The translations under genes and the position numbers were made by a program. Below the pieces are notes generated by a model that was not told where the DNA came from, did no database searches, and saw nothing but the letters and a program-made list of their open reading frames with translations. A stretch of DNA of 64,000 nucleotides from JBFLXB01 sp964570625 (GTDB lineage: Bacteria > Nitrospirota > Nitrospiria > 2-01-FULL-66-17): NCBI GenBank assembly GCA_964570625.1, contig CAZMYW010000009.1, positions 49,056 to 113,055 of the forward strand, in the 5' to 3' direction. This document shows positions 57,278 to 64,000 of this stretch, piece after piece. The stretch's first letter is position 1. Each line of letters starts with the position of its first letter.

Positions 57278-57795
57278 CCCCCGCTCCCCCAATTGGAATA
57301 CGAGCGGTACATCTGGAAGAACCGCGTGGCGGTCAGCGCCTGCACCACGCGCCACTGCTTCATCTTCGCCAGCACGCGCTCCCGGTACTTTCTGATGGCC
57401 CAGTTGAAGGCGAGCACGGTGGGAACGAACAGCGCGAGCGACACGAGCAGACTGCCCATGACAATGGAATTGTTGAACCGCTCGATCCGCCAGAGCGTGG
57501 AGTTGTAGAGCGAGGTCCAGAGTCCTTCCAGCGACGGAGCCATCAACACCGCCAGGCCGAGCTGCTGAAACAACGGGTCGAGGAGATACGCCACCCCGGA
57601 GAACAACGCGGTGCCGAGCAGAAAGGCGGACAGGTTCACGCGTAGAAGCAGCACGATCAACAAGACGAGCAGATTGTGCAGGCTCCACAGCGGCGTGAGG
57701 CCCACGATGAGCGAACACGCCAGCGCGAGGCTGATCTGGCCGGGTTCGGTCTCGGAGTTGAGAACCGTGAGCAGTTTAGCGGTTGCGCGCAGCAT
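57274..57795 (-). CDS. TIGR03546-type membrane protein
   Basis: 173 aa, about four membrane helices. GQISLALACSLIVGLTPLWS and RVNLSAFLLGTALFSG resemble DUF2062/TIGR03546 proteins, which co-occur with TIGR03545. A basic C-terminal tail follows. The ATGA overlap with the next gene supports a functional pair. Confidence 0.75.
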   Translation of the reverse strand: MLRATAKLLTVLNSETEPGQISLALACSLIVGLTPLWSLHNLLVLLIVLLLRVNLSAFLLGTALFSGVAYLLDPLFQQLGLAVLMAPSLEGLWTSLYNSTLWRIERFNNSIVMGSLLVSLALFVPTVLAFNWAIRKYRERVLAKMKQWRVVQALTATRFFQMYRSYSNWGSGG

Positions 57796-57877
57796 CCCTG
57801 AGCATCACATTCGCGTTACGACCGAAGCGGACACACTTCTAACACACCGAGCAAGAGGCTTCAATGGCGGCGGGGGG

Positions 57878-58527
57878 TCAATCAGCCCGCGAGTGGAACT
57901 TCCTGGTTTGGGTCCGCGCCCGATGCAGTTTCTCGGTAAACCCGCCCTCTTCACGAAACTGCTGATCGAGTTGACGCAACTGCTGATCCAGCAAGTAATT
58001 GGCCTGGTGAACCAGGCAGAGGAGAGTATTGGCCGCAGTTTCCGCACTGCCTTCCACATAGGACTTATAGGTCGTATAAGACCTATTGGTCCTATAAGCT
58101 AACTTTCTCACTTCCACTGCCTGGGGATGGTCCTTCTCCCAAAGCGGCAGCCCGTTCTGCCGCAAGAAATCCTGGTAGTCCAACAACAGTTCTTCCAGAC
58201 TCGCCCGCGCCACGCTCACCAATTTGAGTTCGGTCTTGCGCGACGTACCGGATGCCATGCTGCCTTGCTTTGCCACGTGAGCGGTGGCCTGCGGCCTATG
58301 GGATGGCGCGCCACGTCGTGGCGCGCGGCACGTTCCGCAATGTTCTGCTTGCCGCTCCGCGCGGCCTGCACCATCTGGTCGTTCGTGCGCGACCGCGGGT
58401 CCACGAACCGCTTGCAGAACACCACGGTCGCGTCGTAGATGATCTCCGCGGTCTGATAGGACTTCAGATCGCGGTAGCCGCCGTGCGGTCCGACCACCCC
58501 GGACCACCGCTTGTCACCCTCGGCCAT
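57878..58527 (-). pseudogene. Four-helix-bundle protein gene broken by a 68-nt insertion
   Basis: From the ATG at 58527 the N-terminal half reads YRDLKSYQTAEIIYDATVVF then DQMVQAARSGKQNIAE. The C-terminal half, in a different frame, resumes GSMASGTSRKTELKL and continues to KFHSRAD. Family members read directly from KQNIAE into GSMASG, so 68 nt at 58265-58332 are extra and shift the frame. The family is related to the S23/IVP four-helix-bundle proteins encoded in rRNA intervening sequences. Unless it uses reinitiation, the gene is inactive. Confidence 0.8.
58265..58332. mobile_element. 68-nt hairpin insertion in the four-helix-bundle gene
   Basis: The extra segment starts TTGCTTTGCCACGTGAGCGG and ends GCGGCACG. 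It contains GCGCGCCAC-GTC-GTGGCGCGC, a perfect 9-bp stem, and the shorter GGCC-TGC-GGCC. It resembles a small REP/MITE-like element; no second copy was seen in the window. Confidence 0.6.
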
Positions 58528-58533
58528 GGCTGT

Positions 58534-59034
58534 TCAGAGCGTCTGGATGAACTTCTGGAAAGCAGGATTCTGAAGGAAACCCCCTCCCGTGTGCACCAGA
58601 GCAATACCGCCCTGGGCATCCAGCAAGACGAACGTCGGAGTCCCTCGGGCGCGAAAGAGCGTGGAGACTTGATTGCGGGCGTCGTAGGCAGCGGGAAAGG
58701 TAAACGTGCTCTGATGCGCTTGGACATAGCTCCGGATGTTGGCCTCTTCATCCTGAAACCCGATCGCCACCGCCTGCAGGCCTTTGGCCTTGTGCTGTTC
58801 ATACAGCGCCTTCACATTGGGCAACTCGTGCTGGCAGGTCCCACACCACGAGGCCCAGAACATGAGTAAGGTCGGCTTGCCCTGGAGAGACGCCTTGGTG
58901 ATCGTCTTCCCATCCAGCGTCGTCACGCTAAAGTCCGGCGCCGCCTGCGATGACACGGCCTTGGCGGAGACCGCCAGCACGAACACCAGACCAATGCTCA
59001 GAACAGTCAGCCGCAAGATGTTCGATGCCTTCAT
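58534..59034 (-). CDS. TlpA-like periplasmic thioredoxin
   Basis: 166 aa from the ATG at 59034. A signal peptide (LRLTVLSIGLVFVLAVSAKA) is followed by a TlpA/ResA domain with redox site FWASWCGTCQHELP and cis-Pro loop RARGTPTFVLLDAQGG. It probably reduces periplasmic disulfides, for example in cytochrome c maturation, but no such genes are nearby. Confidence 0.9.
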   Translation of the reverse strand: MKASNILRLTVLSIGLVFVLAVSAKAVSSQAAPDFSVTTLDGKTITKASLQGKPTLLMFWASWCGTCQHELPNVKALYEQHKAKGLQAVAIGFQDEEANIRSYVQAHQSTFTFPAAYDARNQVSTLFRARGTPTFVLLDAQGGIALVHTGGGFLQNPAFQKFIQTL

Positions 59035-59091
59035 TCGTCGCCTCCCCCTAGGTAGAGCGAACAGTATACGGAATTTGTACTCCGACCCCAA

Positions 59092-59481
59092 TTATTCCCC
59101 ACTGGCTTGGCGCAGGTCCAGTTGTTTTCCGATGCGATAGGCATCAACAGCCGCGTAAATCCAGCAGAGCGTGATCGCGAAGAGGAGAAGATTGATGGCC
59201 AGGCTGCCGGACCAGGCCGTGGCCTGGCCGATGGCGCGTGACATCGTGTCTTGATCAATGACGCCGCCTTCCGCTTGAATCGTTTCAAGAATTCTCCCGG
59301 CCTCGCGTGCGGCTTTGGCCACAATCACCACAAGGCCGGCCCCGGTAACGAGCATCAACACAACGCCACGCTCATACCGCTTGAGCGCGATCTGTCCAAG
59401 GCCTGGAAAGACCAACGCCGAGAGCAACACGCCTTTCACCGCGTTCGTCATCCCCGCCATACCTCGCACCCCCGTGGACAC
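59092..59481 (-). CDS. Small membrane protein with FPGLGQ motif
   Basis: 129 aa. The ALVFPGLGQIALKRYERGVV segment resembles the TM2/DUF5683-type signature, with a second helix (VLMLVTGAGLVVIVA) and a C-terminal helix (LAINLLLFAITLCWIYAAVDAY). Function unknown. The frame is open further upstream into the 54-bp duplicated segment at 59511; starts at 59460 or 59481 are both possible. The gene ends 57 nt before the TlpA-like start. Confidence 0.7.
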   Translation of the reverse strand: MSTGVRGMAGMTNAVKGVLLSALVFPGLGQIALKRYERGVVLMLVTGAGLVVIVAKAAREAGRILETIQAEGGVIDQDTMSRAIGQATAWSGSLAINLLLFAITLCWIYAAVDAYRIGKQLDLRQASGE

Positions 59482-59510
59482 CTGCCCGGCCTCGCTGATG
59501 ACGTCCTCAG

Positions 59511-59564
59511 GCAGTTTCTCGGTAAACCCGCCCTCTTCACGAAACTGCTGATCGAGTTGACGCA
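59511..59564. repeat. 54-bp exact duplicate of the 3' part of the four-helix-bundle gene
   Basis: Identical to 57925-57978 (GCAGTTTCTCGGTAAACCCG onward). It encodes LDQQFREEGGFTEKL. It is probably a relic of a second gene copy. The following 59577-59830 holds no gene I can support. Confidence 0.85.
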
Positions 59565-59841
59565 GCTACGGCTCCCGAACTCTCGTCCCTGTTCCCTGTT
59601 CTGTGGTGTTGCATTTTCGATGGGAAAGACTGCCTGTGACTCGCGATTGAGTAACTCTCAGTCGCGGACCAAACCGTTCATGTTTCGGTAGAGGCCCAGC
59701 TTAGCCCGTTGTGAGTTCGAGGGTCAAGGCGTCGGAGGCTCAGAACGAAGGGCGCGGCACGACGGATGCCCCCACACCTTGAACCCTGTAACGTAATAGG
59801 TCACACTCGTCCTGTGATCCGGTCGTTCCGGCACAAACTCT

Positions 59842-59853
59842 GTCACACGTGAC
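59842..59853 (+). promoter_or_regulatory. Possible HigA operator
   Basis: GTCAC-AC-GTGAC lies 16 nt upstream of the HigA start and overlaps the likely core promoter region. HigA-type antitoxins often repress their own gene through such palindromes. Confidence 0.35.
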
Positions 59854-59869
59854 GGAAAGGAGTATCAAC

Positions 59870-60181
59870 ATGGGACAGGTCATTAAACGGGTCGGCCCGA
59901 TGCATAACCCGCCGCATCCCGGCGAGATCCTGAACGAAATGGTGATCGTCCCGTTAGGGATCTCGGTGACGGACGCGGCGGATGCGCTCGGAGTCTCGAG
60001 GAAGACGTTATCTCAGCTGCTGAACGGTCGGATCGGGGTCAGTTCCGTGATGGCGATTCGGGTGGGCCTCGCGACCAACACGACAGCCGAGAGCTGGCTC
60101 ACGATGCAGACGGCCTACGATCTCTGGCAGGTTCGAAAGGAAACAAAACGCGTCAAGGTCAAAAAACTCGTCGCGGCATGA
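59870..60181 (+). CDS. higA: HigA-type antitoxin / XRE transcription regulator, no adjacent toxin
   Basis: 103 aa from the ATG at 59870, with AAAGGAG 9 nt upstream. It has MHNPPHPGEILNEMVIVPLG and the HTH VTDAADALGVSRKTLSQLLN, which are the HigA family signature. Its usual partner HigB is normally just upstream; 59577-59848 has no such gene. Confidence 0.92.
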   Translation: MGQVIKRVGPMHNPPHPGEILNEMVIVPLGISVTDAADALGVSRKTLSQLLNGRIGVSSVMAIRVGLATNTTAESWLTMQTAYDLWQVRKETKRVKVKKLVAA

Positions 60182-60274
60182 ACGAAGCCTGAGGGCCAGA
60201 CAGTTCGCTGAGCGCGACTGACCTACCCCCAGTTTCACGGACACAGAATGAAGAGACACGTTCTGGCCCCAACG

Positions 60275-60793
60275 TCATCGAGCCTGCCCCGGCCCCAGGG
60301 AGCGGGCGGGCGCAGACTCCTCATGGGCGGTTGAACACGTCGTGCACAAGTGCATCCCGCCCATCACCGCGCTGACCAGATCATAGAGATATTCGCGGTC
60401 CGACCCATCGATCCGCCCGAACCACGACCGTTCCCATCCGTTCAGATAGACCGTTCGCACGAAGAGGTACACCGGCATGCGATCATCGTAACCCTCCGCC
60501 CGGATGGCGCGATCAAGCCATCGCATGACCCCGGCGCGGGTGCGAAACGCATCGCGGCCCAGTGCGTCGTCCGCCGCGGTCAGGATCCGGTGGAAGGTGT
60601 AGAAGTCCCCTGGATGCTCATTCAAATAATCCGTCGAGACCGCGGTCAGGCCGGACAGATTCAGCCGCCGGTCCGGGATCGGGATCCGGGTATAGTCCAC
60701 ATCCGCCGCGCAGGAGACCAACAACAGTGCGAGACAGATGGGCCGCCAACGATAAGGAATGTGTACTCTGCCCCCGACTCCGGTGCGGCTCAC
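60275..60793 (-). CDS. Predicted lipoprotein, function unknown
   Basis: 172 aa from a GTG at 60793 in a GTGA overlap with the SemiSWEET gene. A hydrophobic stretch ICLALLLVSCAAD gives a plausible lipobox. The body is helical (LNEHPGDFYTFHRILTAADD, RTRAGVMRWLDRAIRAEGY) and the C-terminus has CTTC. No family recognised. Confidence 0.6.
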   Translation of the reverse strand: MSRTGVGGRVHIPYRWRPICLALLLVSCAADVDYTRIPIPDRRLNLSGLTAVSTDYLNEHPGDFYTFHRILTAADDALGRDAFRTRAGVMRWLDRAIRAEGYDDRMPVYLFVRTVYLNGWERSWFGRIDGSDREYLYDLVSAVMGGMHLCTTCSTAHEESAPARSLGPGQAR

Positions 60794-61047
60794 CCGAGCC
60801 TCAGCTTCAACACCAGGATCCACCCTGCGAGTACCAATGTCACCCCGTTGGCTGTCATCACCGGGAGCGAGCGAATCGCGATCCCGTAGAGCAACCACAA
60901 CAGCACGCCGGCGGTGAAGATCAAGAACATCGGAAGCGAGAGGTCCTTGGTGGATCTCGACTTTATCGCCTTGACCAGTTGCGGGACGAACGCGATCGTG
61001 GTGAGAATCCCGGCCGCGAACCCCAGCGCGGACACCGGGTCAAACAT
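60790..61047 (-). CDS. SemiSWEET-type transporter
   Basis: 85 aa with three membrane helices. The PQ motif FVPQLVKAIKSRSTKDLSLP and the Asn in MTANGVTLVLAGWI are the SemiSWEET/MtN3 hallmarks. SemiSWEETs dimerise and move sugars. It overlaps the lipoprotein gene by 4 nt. Confidence 0.9.
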   Translation of the reverse strand: MFDPVSALGFAAGILTTIAFVPQLVKAIKSRSTKDLSLPMFLIFTAGVLLWLLYGIAIRSLPVMTANGVTLVLAGWILVLKLRLG

Positions 61048-61125
61048 CGCCGTACACCTTCATGGCGGCATGTGTCCCTTAAAGGCGTGGTTCGGTGCTT
61101 AAGACGCAGACGGTAAACCGCTCGA

Positions 61126-61368
61126 GTGCATCAGTTTGACGAAATGCTGTTGATCTTTCAAGACCTTGGACCGGTCCGACCCAAGCCCCTGCGGCGAATC
61201 CACGGAAACGGCCGCGCGACGCCCGCCCAAGCCCCCCCCCTCGCCTGTCCCATGTTTATTATTCAGCATGATACGATGGCGACTGATGGCCGAGTTTTCC
61301 GAGTACTATTCGTGACCAGGTGCCCAGACAAGCAATACACTCAGGGATATTCCTCCTGTTCCCCATAA
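61126..61368 (+). other. Uncertain reading frame sharing its start with the ORF at 63813
   Basis: An open frame of 80 codons from GTG at 61126. Its first 20 residues, FDEMLLIFQDLGPVRPKP, parallel FDERPVIFQALAPVRPEP near 63.8 kb, and the DNA is alike over about 57 nt. The rest looks non-coding. It may be a decayed copy of that gene. The gap 61048-61486 holds nothing else I can support. Confidence 0.3.
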
Positions 61369-61486
61369 CCGCACGCAAGGTGTTGTCGTGAGCGGGCCAC
61401 CACGTGTGAGCTGGACCGAGGCAGACCAGACGTGCTCCGCGCCCTGGCGCTCGGAGTGGGGATCGCCACCGCCCACACGCGTGGCC

Positions 61487-62509
61487 ATGGCCGACGACAG
61501 CATGACCGCCGACACGGCCTATCGCCTCGCCTGCGAGGGTACCGCGCTGCTCTGGCGGGGCGACTTCCAGAAGGCGCGACAGTTGCTGAATGCGATGGCG
61601 CGGCGAGCCGACCGCACTCCCCCCAAACCGGGATCGTCGCCGGCAGAAGCCTTCCATTTTCATCGACAGGCCCAGTCCCGTCGCGCACGCACATTGGGGA
61701 TGCTGCTGGTGGCACTCGAGGACGGCTACGACATTCGCCTGCGCCGTGCGCCCGATATGCGCCTCGCCTGCACGGAGGCCTACGGCCCTGGTGAAGGCCG
61801 CGCCTTGGTTTCACTGCGAGAGCTGCTGGGGCTGATTGGGGCGCACGAGTGGCGGAAAAAGGGCGTGGAGATCCCTGCGCTTGGCGACCGCATCCACCCG
61901 CACTATGGCGTGTTCTCGCCGACTCGCGGCGAGTATGTGGGGCTGGTCGCCGAGGCACCGGTGCCTTCATGTACACGTGCCTTCGATATCGGGACCGGGA
62001 CCGGCGTGCTGGCTGCGGTGCTGGCCCGCCGCGGCGTCTCGCACATCGTGGCCACCGATCAAGACCCTCGCGCCCTGATCTGCGCCCGTGAGAATCTTGC
62101 GCGGCTGGGACTCACGGACCGAGTGGAGGTCGTGCAGGCTGATCTCTTTCCCGAAGGCCGGGCTCAGCTCGTGGTCTGCAACCCGCCTTGGGTCCCGGCG
62201 CGGCCCAGCTCTCCCATCGAACAGGCGATCTACGACCCCGAGAGCCGAATGCTGCGCGGATTCCTCAATGGCCTGGCCGCACACCTGGAGCCGGGGGGTG
62301 AAGGCTGGCTGTTGCTCTCGGATCTTGCCGAGCACCTGGAACTGCGGCCGCGGGCAGAACTCCTCGCGGCCTTTGAGCACGCGGGGCTCAGCGTGATCGG
62401 CAAGATCGATGTCCGTCCGAATCATCCCCGCGCCTCCGACCAAGCCGACCCGCTCCGCGCCGCCCGAGCGGCGGAGCTCACCTCCCTCTGGCGCCTCGGG
62501 GTCCGCTAA
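61487..62509 (+). CDS. Class I SAM-dependent methyltransferase (N6/N5-type NPPW motif)
   Basis: 340 aa from the ATG at 61487; GTG at 61388 would add 33 Arg/Pro-rich residues. Residues 1-160 form a helical domain without clear homology. The catalytic domain has motif I RAFDIGTGTGVLAAVL, IVATDQDPRAL and motif IV VVCNPPW, typical of methyltransferases acting on amide or amine nitrogen, such as PrmC/HemK relatives. Target unknown. Confidence 0.83.
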   Translation: MADDSMTADTAYRLACEGTALLWRGDFQKARQLLNAMARRADRTPPKPGSSPAEAFHFHRQAQSRRARTLGMLLVALEDGYDIRLRRAPDMRLACTEAYGPGEGRALVSLRELLGLIGAHEWRKKGVEIPALGDRIHPHYGVFSPTRGEYVGLVAEAPVPSCTRAFDIGTGTGVLAAVLARRGVSHIVATDQDPRALICARENLARLGLTDRVEVVQADLFPEGRAQLVVCNPPWVPARPSSPIEQAIYDPESRMLRGFLNGLAAHLEPGGEGWLLLSDLAEHLELRPRAELLAAFEHAGLSVIGKIDVRPNHPRASDQADPLRAARAAELTSLWRLGVR

Positions 62510-62537
62510 CGTGTGGCTCCGCTGAGGCGAACGTGCC

Positions 62538-62768
62538 CTAATCTTCGCCGGTCCGCGCGATTTCGTGGGCAACCGTGTCCGCGGCGTAGGCGATCGCCGC
62601 GTGGATGTCGTCTTTCGTGAGCCGCGGATAGGCGTCGAGGAGGGCGGCATGCGTCGCGCCTTCGCTGAGCTTTCGCAGGATCAGTTCAACCGGAATCCGC
62701 GTGCCGCGAATCACCGGCTTGCCCATCATCACCTTCGGATTGATTTCAATACGATCTGTCACCGTCAT
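62538..62768 (-). CDS. DUF433 antitoxin-type protein, no adjacent toxin
   Basis: 76 aa from the ATG at 62768, with AAAGGAG 7 nt upstream. RIEINPKVMMGKPVIRGTRI followed by VELILRKLSEG and YPRLTKDDIHAAIAYA is the DUF433 (VapB45-like) signature. Its usual partner, a PIN-like DUF5615 protein, would follow downstream, but the strand ends at 62510 without one. Confidence 0.9.
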   Translation of the reverse strand: MTVTDRIEINPKVMMGKPVIRGTRIPVELILRKLSEGATHAALLDAYPRLTKDDIHAAIAYAADTVAHEIARTGED

Positions 62769-62876
62769 GGCACGCTCCTTTGAGGCTGTCTGATAATGCA
62801 GTTTATCCGTTCTTTGCATCCATTTGCGATAGCTGCCGTAAGGCACGCCGACTCCTGCCCAACTCGGGCCCGTCCA

Positions 62877-62925
62877 GTCACGGCTTCTCCGTGCAGGGTC
62901 CGGGTCGGGTCGGACCCCACCGCAA
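62877..62925. repeat. GC-rich inverted repeats next to the RAYT gene
   Basis: CACGG-CTTCT-CCGTG followed by GGTCCGGGTCGGGTCGGACC (arms GGTCC/GGACC). Such paired hairpins are what REP sites beside a RAYT gene look like; assignment is tentative. Confidence 0.4.
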
Positions 62926-62945
62926 TCTCTTGATGTCTCGCATGG

Positions 62946-63725
62946 TTAGTCCGATACGACGGACTTTTCCCCGCTTAGCGTGGCCTTTTCCCCGTCACCA
63001 TGCACCATATAGACGGCAGGAGGTTCGCGCAGCACGTGCGCCTGTCCGTCGGACACTACCTCACGATACTGCGCTTTGATTCCCAACTCGCCCTGCACGC
63101 GTTCCACAAACTCGCGACGGCCGACCGCCACGCTCTCCGACCAGATCGGCTCACGCTGGCCGCGGCCGGCCCGCAGGGCCGCTGCCACCCATTGCGCGTG
63201 CGTCGCTTGGAGCTGTTCCACACTCGTCATCCCCAACACCTCGGTGAGCGCCGGGAGATCAATGATGGCGTAGCGCTGCGGGGGCGACTGGATCTCGCGA
63301 TACCCGCCCGCGTCCCAGTCACCCGGGTGCTGGACCACCCCCGCCCGCACCATATTGAGATCGATGTACACCAGGCAGCGCGCCAGGGACTCCTCGGTAT
63401 CCACCGCCGTGGCGTGGTATCGATCCTCCCAAAACGCCCCTTGTCGAGCTTTGCGGTGATTGTAGGCTTGCGCAGTGCACCCCGCGATGAGCTGCATCGC
63501 GTGCGCGATCTCGCCGCGCCCCTGGTCACGGACGAGCAGATGGATGTGATTCGACGTCACCGCGTAGTTGAGCACGCACAGCCGGAATCGCTTCTTCGCC
63601 TCGAAGAGCCACTGGCGCCAGCGCCGGCGATCGCGGGCGAACTTCAGGAGGAAGTCCCGCTGATGACAGCGGTGCGTGAGATGCCAGACGTGATGCGGCA
63701 GAAAATAGCGATGAGCCCGCGGCAT
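62946..63725 (-). CDS. REP-associated tyrosine transposase (RAYT, Y1 family)
   Basis: 259 aa. HUH motif in TSNHIHLLV, catalytic Tyr probably in AQAYNHRKARQGAFWEDRYH, and YIDLNMVRAGVV are hallmarks of RAYT proteins. The N-terminus PRAHRYFLPHHVWHLTHRCH is typical. RAYTs are single-copy, domesticated IS200-like enzymes that mobilise REP palindromes. GC-rich inverted repeats lie just downstream of its stop at 62877-62925. Confidence 0.92.
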   Translation of the reverse strand: MPRAHRYFLPHHVWHLTHRCHQRDFLLKFARDRRRWRQWLFEAKKRFRLCVLNYAVTSNHIHLLVRDQGRGEIAHAMQLIAGCTAQAYNHRKARQGAFWEDRYHATAVDTEESLARCLVYIDLNMVRAGVVQHPGDWDAGGYREIQSPPQRYAIIDLPALTEVLGMTSVEQLQATHAQWVAAALRAGRGQREPIWSESVAVGRREFVERVQGELGIKAQYREVVSDGQAHVLREPPAVYMVHGDGEKATLSGEKSVVSD

Positions 63726-63812
63726 GATGCAGTCCTCGTCGTGAGAGGCACGGTTTGAGGATCAAAACGTGGAGCCTAAGCCGCTAAAGGACCCCATTTT
63801 GACGAACGGCCG

Positions 63813-63992
63813 GTGATCTTTCAAGCACTTGCGCCGGTCCGACCCGAGCCCAGGGGGACCCTCTTTGATCCGATGCTGAAGCGTTTCTCTCGTCAAATCT
63901 TTTACTGGGAAATCTTGAATATCGTATTCTGGCCGATTGTCATAAACCAGGACTGGAGGGACATCGACAAGGATGACCCTTTTCCCGAATAA
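63813..63992 (+). CDS. Small protein, function unknown
   Basis: 59 aa from a GTG at 63813; the frame is open back to 63780. It reads VIFQALAPVRPEPRGTLFDP, then aromatic-rich RQIFYWEILNIVFWPIVIN and acidic DWRDIDKDDPFPE. The composition looks like a real protein with one amphipathic or membrane-associated helix. The start is unsure: AAAGGA at 63786 is far from the GTG. A related N-terminus occurs at 61126. Confidence 0.45.
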   Translation: MIFQALAPVRPEPRGTLFDPMLKRFSRQIFYWEILNIVFWPIVINQDWRDIDKDDPFPE

Positions 63993-64000
63993 TTTGTGTA

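Noticed and set aside
57878..58507. Single intact 209-codon gene
   Set aside because: Only its C-terminal two thirds match the four-helix-bundle family; its N-terminal residues come from the wrong frame of the true 5' half plus the insertion.

Overview
The window is a GC-rich bacterial chromosome segment from a diderm (type II secretion, LPS-assembly factor, outer-membrane barrel, lipoproteins). No rRNA is present to fix taxonomy. The order trmFO-xerC-hslV-hslU-argB, the run rplU-rpmA-obgE-proB-proA-nadD-rsfS-gpmI, and repeats ending in CAGGCTGCTGAAAAAGTCC suggest Nitrospirota or a neighbouring phylum such as Methylomirabilota. This placement is inference from memory, not a search result.

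Region 1 (1-11.6 kb, minus strand) is a type II secretion operon in the transcription order gspC, D, E, F, G, H, I, J, N, L, M, K; gspK runs off the left edge. Most genes overlap or nearly touch. Its oddest trait is that the prepilin leaders of GspG, GspI and GspJ are built from an in-frame, hairpin-containing repeat of about 20 residues, and the GspH leader contains a different palindromic element.

Region 2 (11.6-20.6 kb, minus strand) is a housekeeping run: ribosomal proteins L21 and L27, Obg GTPase, proline synthesis (proB, proA), NAD synthesis (nadD), rsfS, a fused LapA-LapB protein, gpmI and a rhomboid protease. Region 3 (20.7-30.8 kb, mainly plus) starts at a divergent promoter and holds a HEAT-repeat protein paired with an HD-GYP protein, a small membrane protein, a peptide-type ABC transporter lacking its ATPases, a solitary GroES-like gene and a J-domain protein.

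Region 4 (30.9-41.8 kb) has tRNA-Leu(GAG), ogt, polA, a frameshifted DUF559 gene bounded by 37-bp inverted repeats, membrane proteins, a methyltransferase, an outer-membrane barrel, crcB, a truncated type IIG restriction-modification gene joined to a Fic remnant, and an HtrA-like protease. Region 5 (42-47.4 kb) is trmFO-xerC-hslV-hslU-argB plus tRNA-Leu(CAA). Region 6 (47.5-55.5 kb) has a diguanylate cyclase between a lipoprotein and a PilZ gene that share a promoter/leader, a thioredoxin-like gene, a tightly overlapping four-gene cassette (yjbQ, small Cys-rich protein, SnoaL-like, acetolactate-synthase-like) and aroC. Region 7 (55.5-64 kb) is accessory: a TIGR03545/TIGR03546 pair, a four-helix-bundle gene broken by a 68-nt hairpin insertion, a TlpA-like thioredoxin, orphan HigA and DUF433 antitoxin-type genes, a SemiSWEET, a methyltransferase and a REP-associated tyrosine transposase.

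Seven copies of a roughly 120-bp imperfect palindrome sit at 3' ends of genes between 29.6 and 51.3 kb. The window is thus rich in small palindromic elements, some inside reading frames; this, together with the inverted-repeat-bounded DUF559 gene, is its most unusual aspect.
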